Source: Plotosus lineatus (Eukaryota > Chordata > Actinopteri > Siluriformes > Plotosidae). Taken from it: a stretch of 64,000 bases of DNA. Every line of letters starts with the position of its first letter. Position 1 is the first letter of the stretch. Shown here in pieces: positions 11,470 to 22,684 of the stretch. The notes under the pieces are model-generated. The model worked only from the letters and a program-made list of their open reading frames with translations. It searched no databases and was not told where the DNA came from. Made by a program: the position numbers and the translations under genes. The stretch covers positions 19,505,848 to 19,569,847 of the forward strand of contig CM045737.1 in assembly GCA_024760905.1 (NCBI GenBank), written 5' to 3'.

Positions 11470-11900
11470 CTTCAGTACCAAAAAGTAAAAAACAAAACAA
11501 AAAACCCAGCATATGTGAAATATTGCTTGAGTTATATTAGCCGACCATCTATGTCATGCCCTAAAAAACAATATTTATTTATTTACTTTTCATTCATTCA
11601 TTCATTCTAACTTTTTATGGATCCTAGATCTTTGTGGCTGTGCAGAAGAATCATAGACATGAGAACACACTCTCAACAGCCATGTTGCTGAACCATCTGT
11701 TCTGTCCTTTGCAACATTACTCACACATTTCCAGTGAGATCTGTTATGCACTGAAGATAATGTTTATGCAAACGTTTTCTGCACCTACTGATGATTTATT
11801 AACTTGAAACAACTTGGTCAGGGATGCCCGTGGTGTTTGAAGTCATATGCATTTTTACATAGCCAGATTTAACAGTTTTACAAACATTTTTTTTTAATGT
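11470..11900. other. Intron sequence, nothing recognised
   Basis: Short ATTC-type repeats near 11590; otherwise no feature. Confidence 0.4.
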
Positions 11901-11904
11901 GAAC

Positions 11905-11985
11905 AGCACAGTGGTGTAGTGATTAGATATTGCCTCATGGCAAGACATTAACAAGTTTAAGTCCTGGGCTCGGAAAGGGTGTCTA
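11905..11985 (+). mobile_element. SINE family T, tRNA-like head only
   Basis: Reads gcacagtggtgtagtgattag..attgcctcatggcaag..aagtcctgggctcgg, the A-box/B-box-bearing head of family T. It is followed by a poly-T run and another repeat. Confidence 0.55.
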
Positions 11986-12029
11986 TTTTTTTCTATTCTT
12001 TTTTTTTTTTTTTTTAATTATTTTTACCC

Positions 12030-12385
12030 ATTTCTTCCTAATTTTAATTGTATCCAATTACTTGTCTTACCTGTCACATGACCACCACCGACCAGGGAGG
12101 CACAGAAGCATGCACACACACACTCCTCTGTGACATGCAATACTAGTCACCTGTCTCTTTTTGAACGGCGGTGCACACGTACTTGAGGGACAGTATAATA
12201 CACTCAGACAGAAAATGCTGTGCGTGACAGGGAGATGAGCCGATGCCATCCCTTCCTCCTTTGAGAGCTTGGTCAATTAGCTGACATGAACTCTGGGTCA
12301 GCGATGGCTGTGGCATTAAACTGGATTCGAACTTGCAATCTGTGGTTAATAGTTACCCACCTTGTCGATGCACCACTGCTGGCAT
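12030..12385 (-). mobile_element. Other SINE-like repeat (family N)
   Basis: Contains cacatgaccaccaccgaccagggaggcac and, near the right end, ggattcgaacttgcaa..taatagttacccacctt..gatgcaccactg, resembling the complement of a tRNA-type head. This wording is familiar from fish dispersed repeats. Family name and ends are uncertain. Confidence 0.45.
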
Positions 12386-12414
12386 GGGTTTCCTCTAGGA
12401 ACTCTGGTTTCCTT

Positions 12415-13700
12415 TCTTAGAGAGTGAGAGGATGCCGGAGGAATGGAGGAGGAGTGTGATGGTGCCCGTATTTAAGAACAAGAGAGATGTGCAGAGTTGT
12501 GGCAACTACAGAGGGACAAAGTTGATGAGCCATACGATGAAGTTATGGGAAAGAATAGTGGAAGCTAGACTAAGGGCAGAGGTCAGCATTTGTGAACAAC
12601 AGTTTGGTTTCATTCCAAGAAAGAGCACCACAGATGCAGTGTTTGCCTTAAGGATGTTAATAGAGAAGTACAGAGAAGGTCAGAAGGAGCTGCATTGTGC
12701 CTTTGTGGATCTGGAGAAAGCATATGACAGGGTGTCCAGAGAGGAACTGTGGTATTGCATGAGGAAGTCTGGAGTGGTGTGCTGTCGGTGTGACAGAAGA
12801 GTTCAAGGTGGAGGTGGGACTGCATCAAGGATCAGCTCTGAGCCACTTCTTGTTTGCTATGGTGATGGACAGGCTGACAGGCAAGGTGAGAGAAGAATCT
12901 CTATGTACTATGATGTTTGCAGATGACAATGTGATCTGCGGTGAGAGCACAGAACAAGTGGAGGAAATCTGGAGAGGGGGAGGTAAGCCCTGGAAAGGAG
13001 AGGAATGAAGGTTAGCCTCAGTCAGACAGAATACATGTGTGTGAACGACAAGGACCCAAGAGGAACTGTGAGGTTACAGGGAGCAGAGATAAAGAAGGTG
13101 GAAAATTTTAAGTACTTAGGCTCAACAATCCAGAGAAATGGAGAGTGTGGAAAAGAGGTGAAGAAGCGTGTGCAGGCAGGTTGGAATGGTTGGAGAAAAG
13201 TGTCTGGTGTGATGTGTGATAGGAAGGTATCGGCAAGAATGAAAGGAAAAGTGTACAAGACGGTGTTGAGGCCAGCGATATTGTATGGTTTAGAAACAGT
13301 GGTGCTGAGGAAAAGACAGGAGGCAGAGCTGGAGGTAGCAGAGATGAAAATGTTGAGGTTCTCTTTGGGAGTAACGAGGATGGATAGGATCAGGAATGAG
13401 CACATCAGAGGGACAGCACATGCTAGAGATTTGGAGACAAAGTCAGAGAGGCTAGATTGAGATGGTTTGGACATGTACAGAGGAGAGATAGTGAATATAT
13501 TGGTAGTAGGATGCTGAGGTTGGAACTACCAGGCAGAAGGCCTAGAGGAAGACCAAAGAGAAGATTCATGGATCTGGTGAAGGAGGACATGAAGGCAGTT
13601 GATGTAAGAGCAGAAGATGCAGAGGATGGGGTGAGATGGAGGCAGATGATTCGCTGTGGCAACCCCTGAAGGGAAAAGCCGAAAGGAAAAGAACAAGAAG
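12415..13700 (+). mobile_element. RTE-like LINE, 5'-truncated copy b
   Basis: Starts inside the RT region (MPEEWRRSVMVPVFKNK) and runs to the standard 3' end caacccctgaagggaaaagccgaaagg. About 65 bases between KSGV and the CAVGVTEEF region are deleted (near 12775), which shifts frame. A possible 8-bp target duplication actctggt lies at 12401-12408 and 13701-13708. RT catalytic box is altered to FADDNV. The C-terminal part (13005-13460) is open and ends with a frame break near 13430. Confidence 0.85.
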
Positions 13701-13738
13701 ACTCTGGTACCACAGTCAAAAGACTTGCATATCAAGCG

Positions 13739-13915
13739 AATTGGCTGTTGCTACTAGGTGTAAGTGGCAGTGTGAATTTTTGTCTGTGTGTGTGTGTGTG
13801 TGTATGTGTGTGTGTGTATATGTTGGAGAGCTATCCAGGGTGTACCCCGCCTTCACCCATTGTTGGCTGAGATAGGTTCCAGCCTCCCTGCATTCCTAAT
13901 AGGAGTAAATAGTTC
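13739..13915 (+). mobile_element. SINE family T, 3' half
   Basis: ttggctgttgctactaggtgtaagtggcagtgtgaa, a short GT tract, then gagctatccagggtgtaccccgcc..gctgagataggttccagcctccc and a decayed tail. Confidence 0.65.
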
Positions 13916-13934
13916 AGAAAAACCATGCTTATAT

Positions 13935-14554
13935 GGTTTATAGCTTGACTGTTTGCTTTGCAGTTATTGTTTGTTACAATTGTGCACTAGCTCTTAATCC
14001 GGTTATGTTGTTTGTCTTGGTGTGATGGATCGGTTCTGGACTCTTAGTGGACCTTCTGCAGTGCTTATGCTCCTGCTTGGTCCCCTAATGGCTGGATGAC
14101 CTGATTGTATACTGCCTCAATTGAAATTCACTTTGGATAAAAGCATCAGTTAAATGAATAAATGGATATATTAGTGCAGCATAAAACTCATAACAGTCTG
14201 TTATATTCTTCTTGTCTGTCTCATGCTGACTCTGCCCCTTTAATAATACAGTTTTACATGTGTTTACTGTACAGTATAAGGTAGTCTGATTTAAAGTTAC
14301 TGTGGGATTTGGTATGTTACTTTAGTGTTTGTTGTGTGGCTGAAACTTCAGCAAAATTATCGTATTATAACATCCTCTCATTGTGACCTAATGCTTACTC
14401 TCTGGTTCACTTGTTTCTAGCTCACGCTGTGTTTATATCAGATTTACTTTTGCTCTGAAATTTTTCTCAATATGCACATATTTATATTTATGTGATAAAG
14501 AAATAGTAAATGTTCTGTCTGTCATTAAAATTGTACTTCTTTTTTTACTGTTAG
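13935..14554. other. Intron up to PLC-beta exon a
   Basis: No repeat recognised. A pyrimidine-rich run ttctttttttactgttag precedes the exon. Confidence 0.6.
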
Positions 14555-14623
14555 GAGACAGACCTTCTGGACATTGCTTCTATCAAGGATACTAGAACTG
14601 GGAAATATTCCAGGATTCCTAAG
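14555..14623 (+). CDS. plcb3: PLC-beta exon a (PH domain, 23 codons)
   Basis: This 69-nt exon begins after acceptor ...ttactgttag and ends before donor gtaagc; both boundaries are phase 0. It encodes ETDLLDIASIKDTRTG followed by KYSRIPK. This is the PH-domain strand segment that in PLC-beta proteins reads (E/D)xLDxxxxxDxRxGxxxxxPK. The match to PLCB3 (LDISSIRDTRTG) is better than to PLCB1 (LDLSLVKDARCG) as I remember them. No premature stop is present. The intron after it is about 33.8 kb, far the longest here. Confidence 0.9.
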
Positions 14624-15228
14624 GTAAGCTGAAGTTTTAGATTTATGTGGTTCAAATAGAGTTTCTCAGAATCTTAAATTTGTCTAAACACTAACTTTAC
14701 TGCTTTCCTGATGAAAATGCATTGTGATTTTTGAAGGTCAACAGACCACTTTGCTCAATAATCAAACAAATATTTATATAAATCGTATCCACATAGCAAC
14801 AACACCATAGGCTAAAGCGCAAAGCCCCTCATTTCACTATTAGCTGGGATTTTTAGAATATATCCAGTTTAATTTTGAATTTTCAACTTCCATGAAGCTG
14901 ATATTATTTAAATGTTTTTTCACACACATGAAATTTTCTTGGCACAAATTAATCCTCAGAAAATAAACTAGATACATTCATAGGTTTGTCAGGTGAATGC
15001 TGTTCGAGGAAACATACTGAAGCTGTAGTTACTGAAAATTATGAACAGTAAAATTTGACACTTTGTTTTCTTTCACTTGTGAAATTGTTCAGATGATCTC
15101 AGATCTTTCAGCCACACAAACCAGAGGCTATACAGATAAACTAGAGAAGCCTAAACTGAATAGTACTTTCTCTGTAATTAAAGGATTTCTTAGTCATTGC
15201 ATTTTAATGTGAATGCATCATACCACTG

Positions 15229-15350
15229 CGATGGCCTGGCGAGCTGTGTACCCCAGCAGGGTGTACTCTGCCCTCGCCCAGAGTCGGCTGAGATGGGTGT
15301 CAGCCTCCCCGTGACCATAAATAGGATTAAGCAGTTTAGAAAATGAATGT
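15229..15350 (+). mobile_element. SINE family T, 3' tail
   Basis: gcgatggcctggcgagctg..agggtgtactctgccctcgcccagagtcggctgagatggg..cctccccgtgacc..aggattaagcagtttagaaaatgaatg, the standard tail. Confidence 0.75.
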
Positions 15351-15909
15351 ATCATACCATAGTAGAAACTGCAGGCATCGAAGCTGCTGTTCTTTTCATG
15401 TTGAAGGCTCTGAAGAGAGCACGAGATGAAACCAAACCATGCAGCACAAGCAGAGATAATACCCAATCCTGTTACAGCTTTCTGAAAGAGGGCTAGCATA
15501 AAGAACATCACTGGCTGATAGCATTCTTTTGGTCATGCAACACACTTGCCTCTGAAACAATATGAAATATCAACTTTTGCTTAAAAATAAAGTAAACACA
15601 GCAGACATTATTGCCAGAGGCATATGGGCTCCAATGGCCAGAGAGACAGACATGCCAAATGACTAACAGTATCCATAAACACATCCTAATCCATTTATAA
15701 AAATCAGTGGGTCTCTACTAAACAAGTTTAGTTTTAAACCTTGTGTCAGGGAAAGCGTCAGCTTCACTAAGAGTGCTGTAATCATGTTAGAGTAAAGCAT
15801 GTAGTATTAATTTCTTTTTTTCCAAAACATATAATTATACTTACAGTTTCAAATAATTTGGGATGTATAATGCAATGTAAATATAAACAGAATGTACTTT
15901 ATTCACAAT

Positions 15910-17212
15910 CTTCTTCTTCTTTTCCTTTCGGCTGTTCCCTTCAGGGGTCGCCCCAGCAAATGATCAGCCTCCATCTCACCCTGTCCAATGCATCTTCTAC
16001 TCTTACTCCAACTACCTTCATGTCCTCCTTCACCACATCCATACATCTTCTCTTTGGTCTTCCTCTGGGCCTTCTGCCTGGTAGTTCCAACCTCAGCATC
16101 CTACTACCAATATATTCACTATCCCTCCTCTGTACATGTCCAAACCATCTCAATCTAGCCTCTCTGACTTTGTCTCCGGAATATCTAACATGTGCTGTCC
16201 CTCTGATGTACTCATTCCTGATCCTATCCATCCTCGTTACTCCCAAAGAGAACTTCAACATTTTCATCTCTGCTACCTCCAGCTCTGCCTCCTGTCTTTT
16301 CCCCAGGGCCACTTTCTAAACCATACAACATCGCTGGCCTCATCACCGTCTTGCACACTTTTCCCTTCATTCTTGCCAATACTCTCCTATCACACATCAC
16401 ACCGGACACTTTTCTCCATCCATTCCAACCTGCCTGCACACGCTTCTTCACCTCTTTTCCACACTCTCCATTGCTCTGGTTTGTCGAGCCTAAGTACTTA
16501 AAATCCTTCACCTTCTTTATCTTTGCTCCCTGTAACCTCACCGTTCCTCTTGGGTCCTTCTCGTTCACACACATGTATTCTGTCTGACTGAGGCTAACCT
16601 TCATTCCTCTCCTTTCCAGGGCATACCTCCACCACTCTAGATTTTCCTCCACTTGTTCTCTGCTCTCACCACAGATCACAATGTCATCTGCAAACATAGT
16701 CCATGGAGATACTTGTCTAACCTCATCTGTCAGCCTGTCCATTCCATAGCAAACAAGAAGGGGCTCAGAGCTGAGCCTTGATGCAGTCCCACCTCCACCT
16801 TGAACTCTTCTGTCACACCGACAGCACACCTCACCACTGTCTTACATCTCTCATACATGTCCTGCACCACTCTAACATACTTCTCTGCCACTCCAGACTT
16901 CCTCATGCAATACCACAGTTCCTCTCTCGACACCCTGTCATATGCTTTCTCGAGATCCACAAAGGCACAATGCAGCTCACTGTGACCTTCTCTGTACTTC
17001 TCTATTAAAATGCTCAAAGCAAACACTGCATCTGTGGTGCTCTTTCTTGGCATGAAACCAAACTGTTGTTCACAAATGCTGACCTCTGCCCTTAGTGTAG
17101 CTTCCACTATTCTTTCCCTTAACTTCATCGTATGGCTCATCAACTTTGTCCCTCTGTAGTTGCCACAACTCTGCACGTCTCCCTTGTTCTTAAAAATGGG
17201 CACCATCACACT
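15910..17212 (-). mobile_element. RTE-like LINE, 5'-truncated copy c
   Basis: Minus-strand copy. The 3' end (cttctttt cctttcggctgttcccttcaggggtcgc) is at 15910 and the truncated 5' end is at the codons for ..[11 protein letters not shown] near 17212. The RT region is open at 17215-16730 including [14 protein letters not shown]. The catalytic box is reduced to MFADDIV with a 3-base loss just before it (TMFADD). Frame breaks near 16740 and 16300. No clear target duplication. Confidence 0.85.
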
Positions 17213-17215
17213 CAA

Positions 17216-17755
17216 AGTGAGACTTTTTACTATTTTATGAAAAAAATTAGCTCCTTATGAATTTGATGGCAACGATATGTCTCAAAAACGTTTTACGTTT
17301 TGCAATAAAAGGCAGGAAAAGTAAGTGGTACTCAATCAAATATCTCTAAGAACGTTTGAGATTTATCCATCTGCCAAAAAACCTCCTCAAATGGTTGAAC
17401 AATTTCAAAATATTATTCCTGAGTGCTGTGAATTGTAAATATTTTGAAAATATTAACTTCTACAGTACATTGCATATCATTAAAAGATTCCAAGGATCTG
17501 AAGTACTTACTGTGCACAAGGGACATAATCAAAAATCAATTATGGATGCCTCTGATTTCTGTTCTTCAGGTTTAAGTACATTAAAAACAGGCATGAATCT
17601 GCCATGGAAATGACTGCATAGGCTCAGGAGCACTTCCAGCAATCACTGTCCATCTTGCCATCTAAACTGTCTCTAGGGTGTTTAATTTGAGCTTATAAAC
17701 GAATTTTAAAACACCCTCAGCAGGAAGCCTTTATTTCTTAATTCTAATGGAACAA

Positions 17756-17756
<1 letters not shown>
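17216..17756. other. Intron sequence, nothing recognised
   Basis: No feature supported. Confidence 0.4.

Positions 17757-17758
<2 letters not shown>

Positions 17759-17810
<52 letters not shown>
17759..17810. repeat. (TG)n microsatellite
   Basis: About 52 bases of perfect TG repeat. Confidence 0.97.
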
Positions 17811-17812
<2 letters not shown>

Positions 17813-17929
17813 TATACTTGCATCAGTATTACAGATCTTGCCTGTGCTCTAAAAATGAAGTTGCAAACCCAAAAAAACAAAAAATGTGTTTGGTAAACAC
17901 CGGCCTGAATTCATTAATTTATGTATTCA

Positions 17930-18045
17930 TGTTTTCATTTTCTGAACTGCTTAATCCTAATTAGGGTCGTGTGGAGGCTGGTGCCCATCTCAATCAACTC
18001 TGGGCATACACCCTGAACAGCTCGCCAGGCCATTGCAGGGCCACC
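17930..18045 (-). mobile_element. SINE family T, tail
   Basis: Complement of the tail: ttcattttctgaactgcttaatcctaattagggtc..ggctggtgcccatctca..accctgaacagctcgccaggccattgcaggg. Confidence 0.75.
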
Positions 18046-18302
18046 CTTAATTCTTTCAATTATTTTATTGTTTTATATTTTAGGTAGGGTTAGGGTTAGG
18101 GTTTAAATAGGTTCAGCAGTTTTTATTTTCCTTTATCCCCCCATCTAGGTTAGACATGACCTGATATCATAGTACTTGAGTGGCCAATGAAAATCTGCAA
18201 TTGTTCATCTTGATTAGGTGTGGTGTCAGGTGACTTTATTGGAATGTAATGTTACTCAGCCTGACCAACTGAGTCAACAATATGAAATCTAAACATTGTA
18301 AA

Positions 18303-18570
18303 CTTCATTCATTTTCTGAACTGCTTAATCCTAGTTCGGGTTGCGGGATGGCTGGTGCCCATTTCAGCCGACTCTGAGTGAGGGTGGGGTATACCCATAG
18401 CATGGCCAACACTCACACAACCATTCATACGCACACTCACACTTAGGGGTGATCTGGAACAGCCAATTAACTTACTGTGCATGCTTTTGGACTGTGGAAG
18501 GAAACCAGAGTACCTTTAGGAAACCCACACCAGAAGAGAACATGCAGACTCCACACAGAAACGTGGAACA
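18303..18570 (-). mobile_element. SINE family T, body and tail
   Basis: Complement of family T from the tail (cattcattttctgaactgcttaatcc) through catgcttttggactgtggaaggaaacc to gaacatgcagactccacacag. The tRNA-like head is not recognisable. Confidence 0.75.
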
Positions 18571-18629
18571 AAAGGGTCCTAATCTGTCCCAGCATGAAAA
18601 TATGCTTTGTTAAGATTGGACTGAAAAAA

Positions 18630-18958
18630 CTCATTCATTTTTCCATTTTCTAAACTGCTTAATCCTTATTAGTGGCATGGGGAGGCTGGAGCCCATCTTC
18701 AGCTTGGACACCCTGGACAGCTCTCGAGGCCATTGCAAGGCCAGCACACATCTGACCTCTCACACTCAAACTCACACCTATGGGCAATTTGGAACAGCAC
18801 GTCTCTGGACAGTAGGTGGACACTAGAGTCCCCTCAGGAGACTCACACAAGCATGAGGAGAACATGTAAACTATACACAGTAACACCAAGCCTGGTACTC
18901 GCACCCAGGCCTTTTTGCTGTTAGGTGGATGTGCTAATCACTGCACTGCCATGCCGCC
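18630..18958 (-). mobile_element. SINE family T, near full length
   Basis: Complement of a full copy: tail at the left (aactgcttaatccttattag), body (ctctggacagtaggtggacact), then B-box region (ctggtactcgcacccaggcc) and head ending catgccgcc. About 330 bp. It lies directly after another copy in the same orientation. Confidence 0.8.
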
Positions 18959-18959
18959 T

Positions 18960-19318
18960 ATAAAAGAACTCAAGTGGTCTGAACAGAGCTTTGGCCGAAA
19001 CTGTCTTAAATGTCTTTGGGATGAAATGGATCACCAACTCCACTCCAGTCCTCCTCACCTAACAAATGACTCATGCTCTAATGAAAAGAATTCCCCAAAA
19101 TAATGCACTAAAATATAGTATCCTTGAAATATGGGGGTCATTTTTGCAGTAAATGTGGGACTAAATCTGGAATGAGATAGAACAAGCACATACAGACATT
19201 GGAAGGGGCGGAGAGTACATTACTTAAAGTGACCTTTTCTAAAAGAGCTCTTTCGATCATGGCATGATGACACAAGCTAAGCTCTAAAGGGTGTTTTAAG
19301 AAAAAGTCACTTGAGGCT
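18960..19318. other. Intron sequence, nothing recognised
   Basis: No feature supported; a similar blank continues at 19590-20040. Confidence 0.4.
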
Positions 19319-19319
19319 A

Positions 19320-19585
19320 TGTACTTTTTACGTGAGAATCAGCACCAAGAAGTCCGAGACCATGGTTTCAGCCAGAAAAAGGTAGAATACACCCTCTGGA
19401 CCTGGAATGTGGAAGTCAGAACAGGTTGGAGGGAATATGTCTCTTGGTTGGACTGGGAGCGTCCTGGTGACCCCTGGAAGAGCTGGAGGAAGTGGCTGGG
19501 GAGAAGGATGTCTGGACGTCACTGCTGCCCCGTGACCTGACCCTGAATCAAGAGAAAGAAGACGTGATGAGATGATGACACAACA
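19320..19585 (+). mobile_element. Second LINE family, internally deleted 3' fragment
   Basis: The frame at 19319-19540 encodes RDHGFSQKKVEYTL, resembling SETMVLSRKRVDxxL of a common teleost LINE. It then jumps to WREYVSWLDWERPGDPW, resembling the same LINE's C-terminal (R)DYISxLAWERLGxP, and ends ..HCCPVT before an atgatga tail. Most of the region between is deleted. Recognition is from remembered fish LINE sequence, so it is moderate. Confidence 0.5.
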
Positions 19586-20041
19586 TGTCAATAGCAAAGA
19601 TAACACCTTGCCTAAAATTCCACAGAGTACCACAGAGTACCTGATTCTAATTTTATGAACTTGTAGGTGTGTTAAATGTACTTACATATCCATGTCCATC
19701 AGTTCAATTGAATTTTATTTTGTAAAAAAATTACTACAAAATATTAACCAAATGCAGTTCTACCAGAAAATAAGTATGTTTGCTCTACAGTGGAAAAAAA
19801 GATGAGTGCAGCTGATAATGAATGGCTGAAAGTATTGGGTGAGATGATCCAACCTGTGAAATTCAGGTTGGTGGTTCTGCAGTGACGCCATGGCCATGTA
19901 GGAGGACTTTGATTCCAAAACTTCATATTTCTAGGGAGATGGTTGACAGGAAAACATGAGAAGGGGGTGTGTTTTTCCAAAACTGTACACATTTTTGGTA
20001 GAAGACAGACAAGTTTGTTTGGCATCAATATCTTAAACACT

Positions 20042-20280
20042 GCATCATGATGACGTAGTGGTTAGTACCTTCATCTCACAGCAAGAAGGTCCTGGGATTG
20101 TGTTCCAGGCTCAGTAAGGCCTCGCTCTGTGGAGTTGTAATGTTCTACCCGTGTTTTTGTGCGTTTCTTCCAGGCGCTTTGACTTGGGCTAATTAACTAT
20201 TCCAAATTGCCTCTAAGTGTGAGGTGTGACCCTCCCTATGTTCTTAGTAGAATTAAGTGGTTAAGTGATTGGATGAAGAA
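20042..20280 (+). mobile_element. SINE family T, head and body
   Basis: tgatgacgtagtggttagtacc..tctcacagcaagaaggtcctgggattgtgttccaggc (head), then gtggagttgtaatgttctacccgtg and ctattccaaattgcctc (body), ending near ..agaattaagtggttaag. Confidence 0.75.
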
Positions 20281-20284
20281 AGCA

Positions 20285-21440
20285 AAGTATCATAAACTCT
20301 GTGAGAAGTGAAATTAAAAAAAAAAAAAAATTGACAGCTAGAATTAATAATATAAAATGATATTCCTGATTTATTATATCTGATTACTAATTAATTTCTT
20401 ATATGAATCCTCAGTGACTCCTGAAACAGCAAAGAAATGACTCAGAGATTAGCAGCAGCACTAAACAGGGAGCCAGACTAAATAAAAAGTTGAAAGCTAA
20501 ATAAACATCATATTTTATGAAATAAATAAATTTGATGACAGTCAAGTGGTACAATAAATATATTTGATTAAGTCAAAGAGGTGTAAATTATGGTACAATT
20601 GATAACACTGGATAAATATTGGCTTTGAAGCAGCTGGAGCAATGTGATCACGAGCATGCTTACGTGGACATCTCATCTCTTTTTCTCCACGCAGTCAATC
20701 AGGTTAATTGTGCCTTTATCTATGTCATGCTGAGCATCCAGACTTACTCTAATGTCTTATCAAGGTTGAAAACCAGGGCCTCAGTGGCAGTGGATAAAGC
20801 AGGACACCAGAGAATGCTTCTAGCCATGTTCTTCATCAGGCTTATCTGAATGAAAATCTTTCCTCACATTCTGCACAATACAGTAGACCCTTGTTCAGGT
20901 TTACCTTCTAGGATGACTAGGTGCTGCCTGTTTGTCTGAGATGGTGTAACTTTAGAAAGGGCTTATCCCACTCCGGCAATAAGAATTGGTAGGAATTTGG
21001 ATCACTACATGTGTTTCCAGGTGATTTTGCACTAAATCTAGGGGTGTATTCATGTCAATATCTATTTCAGGATGGCGGCGCTTGTTTACAGTATGTCAGG
21101 CATGTTGAGATGTTAGTAGGGAAGGTTCTATCTTTCCTTATCTTTCCTGGCCAGTTCTTAGAGATGCATGTGTTTCGCTGTACTGATTTGTCACAAAATC
21201 TATCGATGCAACAATGTCTTTCAGAAAGTTTGTGTAATCTGATATGACCTGTCACATTATCGCATGCTAAATTTACCAAGTTATATACTGTACCACCTTT
21301 TAAAAGTTTAGAGTCACCCATAAAGTTTCACATTTTCCATGAAAAACTTGCATCCATCAAATGATGACATAAACAATGTTAAAAATAATAATTTTTTACT
21401 TGGAATAATAATTTTGTCCTTGAAACTTTGCCTTTGTCTA
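20285..21440. other. Intron sequence, nothing recognised
   Basis: AT-rich; no supported feature. Confidence 0.4.
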
Positions 21441-21449
21441 AAATCCTTC

Positions 21450-21540
21450 ACCCTGCGATGGCCTGGCGAGCTGTCCAGGGTGTACCCTGCCCTCTCCCAG
21501 AGTCAACTAAGATGGGCACCAGCCTCCCCACAACCCTTTC
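21450..21540 (+). mobile_element. SINE family T, tail fragment
   Basis: accctgcgatggcctggcgagctgtccagggtgtaccctgcc..gatgggcaccagcctcccc, abutting a Tc1-type remnant. Confidence 0.7.
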
Positions 21541-21559
21541 TGAAGCACCTCCTGCAAGT

Positions 21560-21890
21560 TGGACCGGCTTAATTGGCACTTTTTCCATACCATTTAGTCA
21601 AAGTGTTCCCACAACAGCTTGATCAGGTTGCGATCTGGTGACCACAACATTACTGACTGAATACCAGCTGAATGTATTTTCTGTAAATAGTTCTTGCATA
21701 GTTTGGGTGCTTTGGGTTATTGTTCGGTTGCAGGAGTGAAGTGGCTCCAATCAAGGGCCTTCCACAGGGTATGGTAACAAAGTGATAGCCATGATCCTCT
21801 TTCATCCTGTACAAATCTGCAACTTTTCCACCACCACCACCAATGCACCCCAAGGCCATCATATTTCCCCACGATGCTTGTCATTTTAAA
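21560..21890 (-). mobile_element. Tc1-like transposase remnant
   Basis: The minus-strand translation gives LGCIGGGGGKVADLYR, then IPCGRPLIGATSLLQPNNNPKHP and, after further decay, LWSPDRNLIKLLWEHFD. These correspond to the Tc1 transposase stretches GCFxGGGxGDLYR, QQDNDPKH and PAQSPDLNPIELLWExLD, that is, the second catalytic Asp block (here DN is NN) and the SPDLNPIE(D/E) block. Non-functional. Confidence 0.75.
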
Positions 21891-21941
21891 ACGGTTTCCT
21901 GTGTAAATTGGATTGTTTTTATTGGTTTTCCAATCCATCAA

Positions 21942-22662
21942 ACATGAGAGCAGAGAACAAGTGCAGGAAAATCTAGAGAGGTGGAGGTATGCCCTGGAAA
22001 GGAGGGGACTGAAGATTAGCCTCAGTAAGACAGAATACATGTGCATGAATGACAAGGACCAAAGAGGAACGGTGAGATTACAGGGAGCAGAGATAAGAAA
22101 GGTGGAGGATTTTAAGTACTTAGGCTCAACAATCCAGAGCAATGGAGAGTGTGGAAAAGAGGTCAAGAAGTGTGTACAGGCAGGTTGGAATGGTTGGAGA
22201 AAAGTGTTCAGTGTGATGTGTGATAGGAGGGTATCGGCAAGAATGAAAGGAAAAGTGTACAAGACGGTGTTGAGGCCAACGATGTTGTATGGTTTAGAAA
22301 CAGTGGCCCTGGGGAAAAGACAGGAGGCAGAGTTGGAGGTAGCAGAGATGAAAATGTTGAGGTTCTCTTTGGGAGTAACGGGGATGGATAGGATTAGGAA
22401 TGAGCACATCAGAGGGACAGCACATGTAAGATGTTTTGGAGACAAAGTCAGAGAGGCTAGATTGAGATGTACAGAGGAGTGATAGTGAGTATATTGGTCG
22501 TAGGATGCTGAGGCTGGAACTACCAGGTAGAAGGCCTAGAGGAAGACCAAAGAGACGATTCATGGATGTGGTGAAGGAGGACATGAAGGTCGTTGGTGTA
22601 AGAGAAGAAGATGCAAAGGATAGGGTGAGATGGAGGCAGATGATTCGCTGGAAAAGAAGAAG
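21942..22662 (+). mobile_element. RTE-like LINE, 5'-truncated copy d
   Basis: Flanked by a perfect 10-bp duplication aatccatcaa (21932-21941, 22663-22672). Begins within the codons after the catalytic RT box (ESREQVQENLERWRYALERRG) and reaches MIRW. There the conserved end tggcgacccctgaagggaaaagccgaaag has been removed, leaving only gaaaagaagaag before the duplication. A small deletion near 22465 (ARLR..CTEE) breaks the frame. It landed in or next to the Tc1 remnant. Confidence 0.88.
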
Positions 22663-22684
22663 AATCCATCAAGCAGTAAAGAAA

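Noticed and set aside
15218..15511. 97-codon minus-strand open frame
   Set aside because: Half of it is SINE tail in reverse; the rest has no recognised similarity.
18085..18108. Telomere-like ggttagggttaggg
   Set aside because: Only about three units; too short to signify an interstitial telomere.
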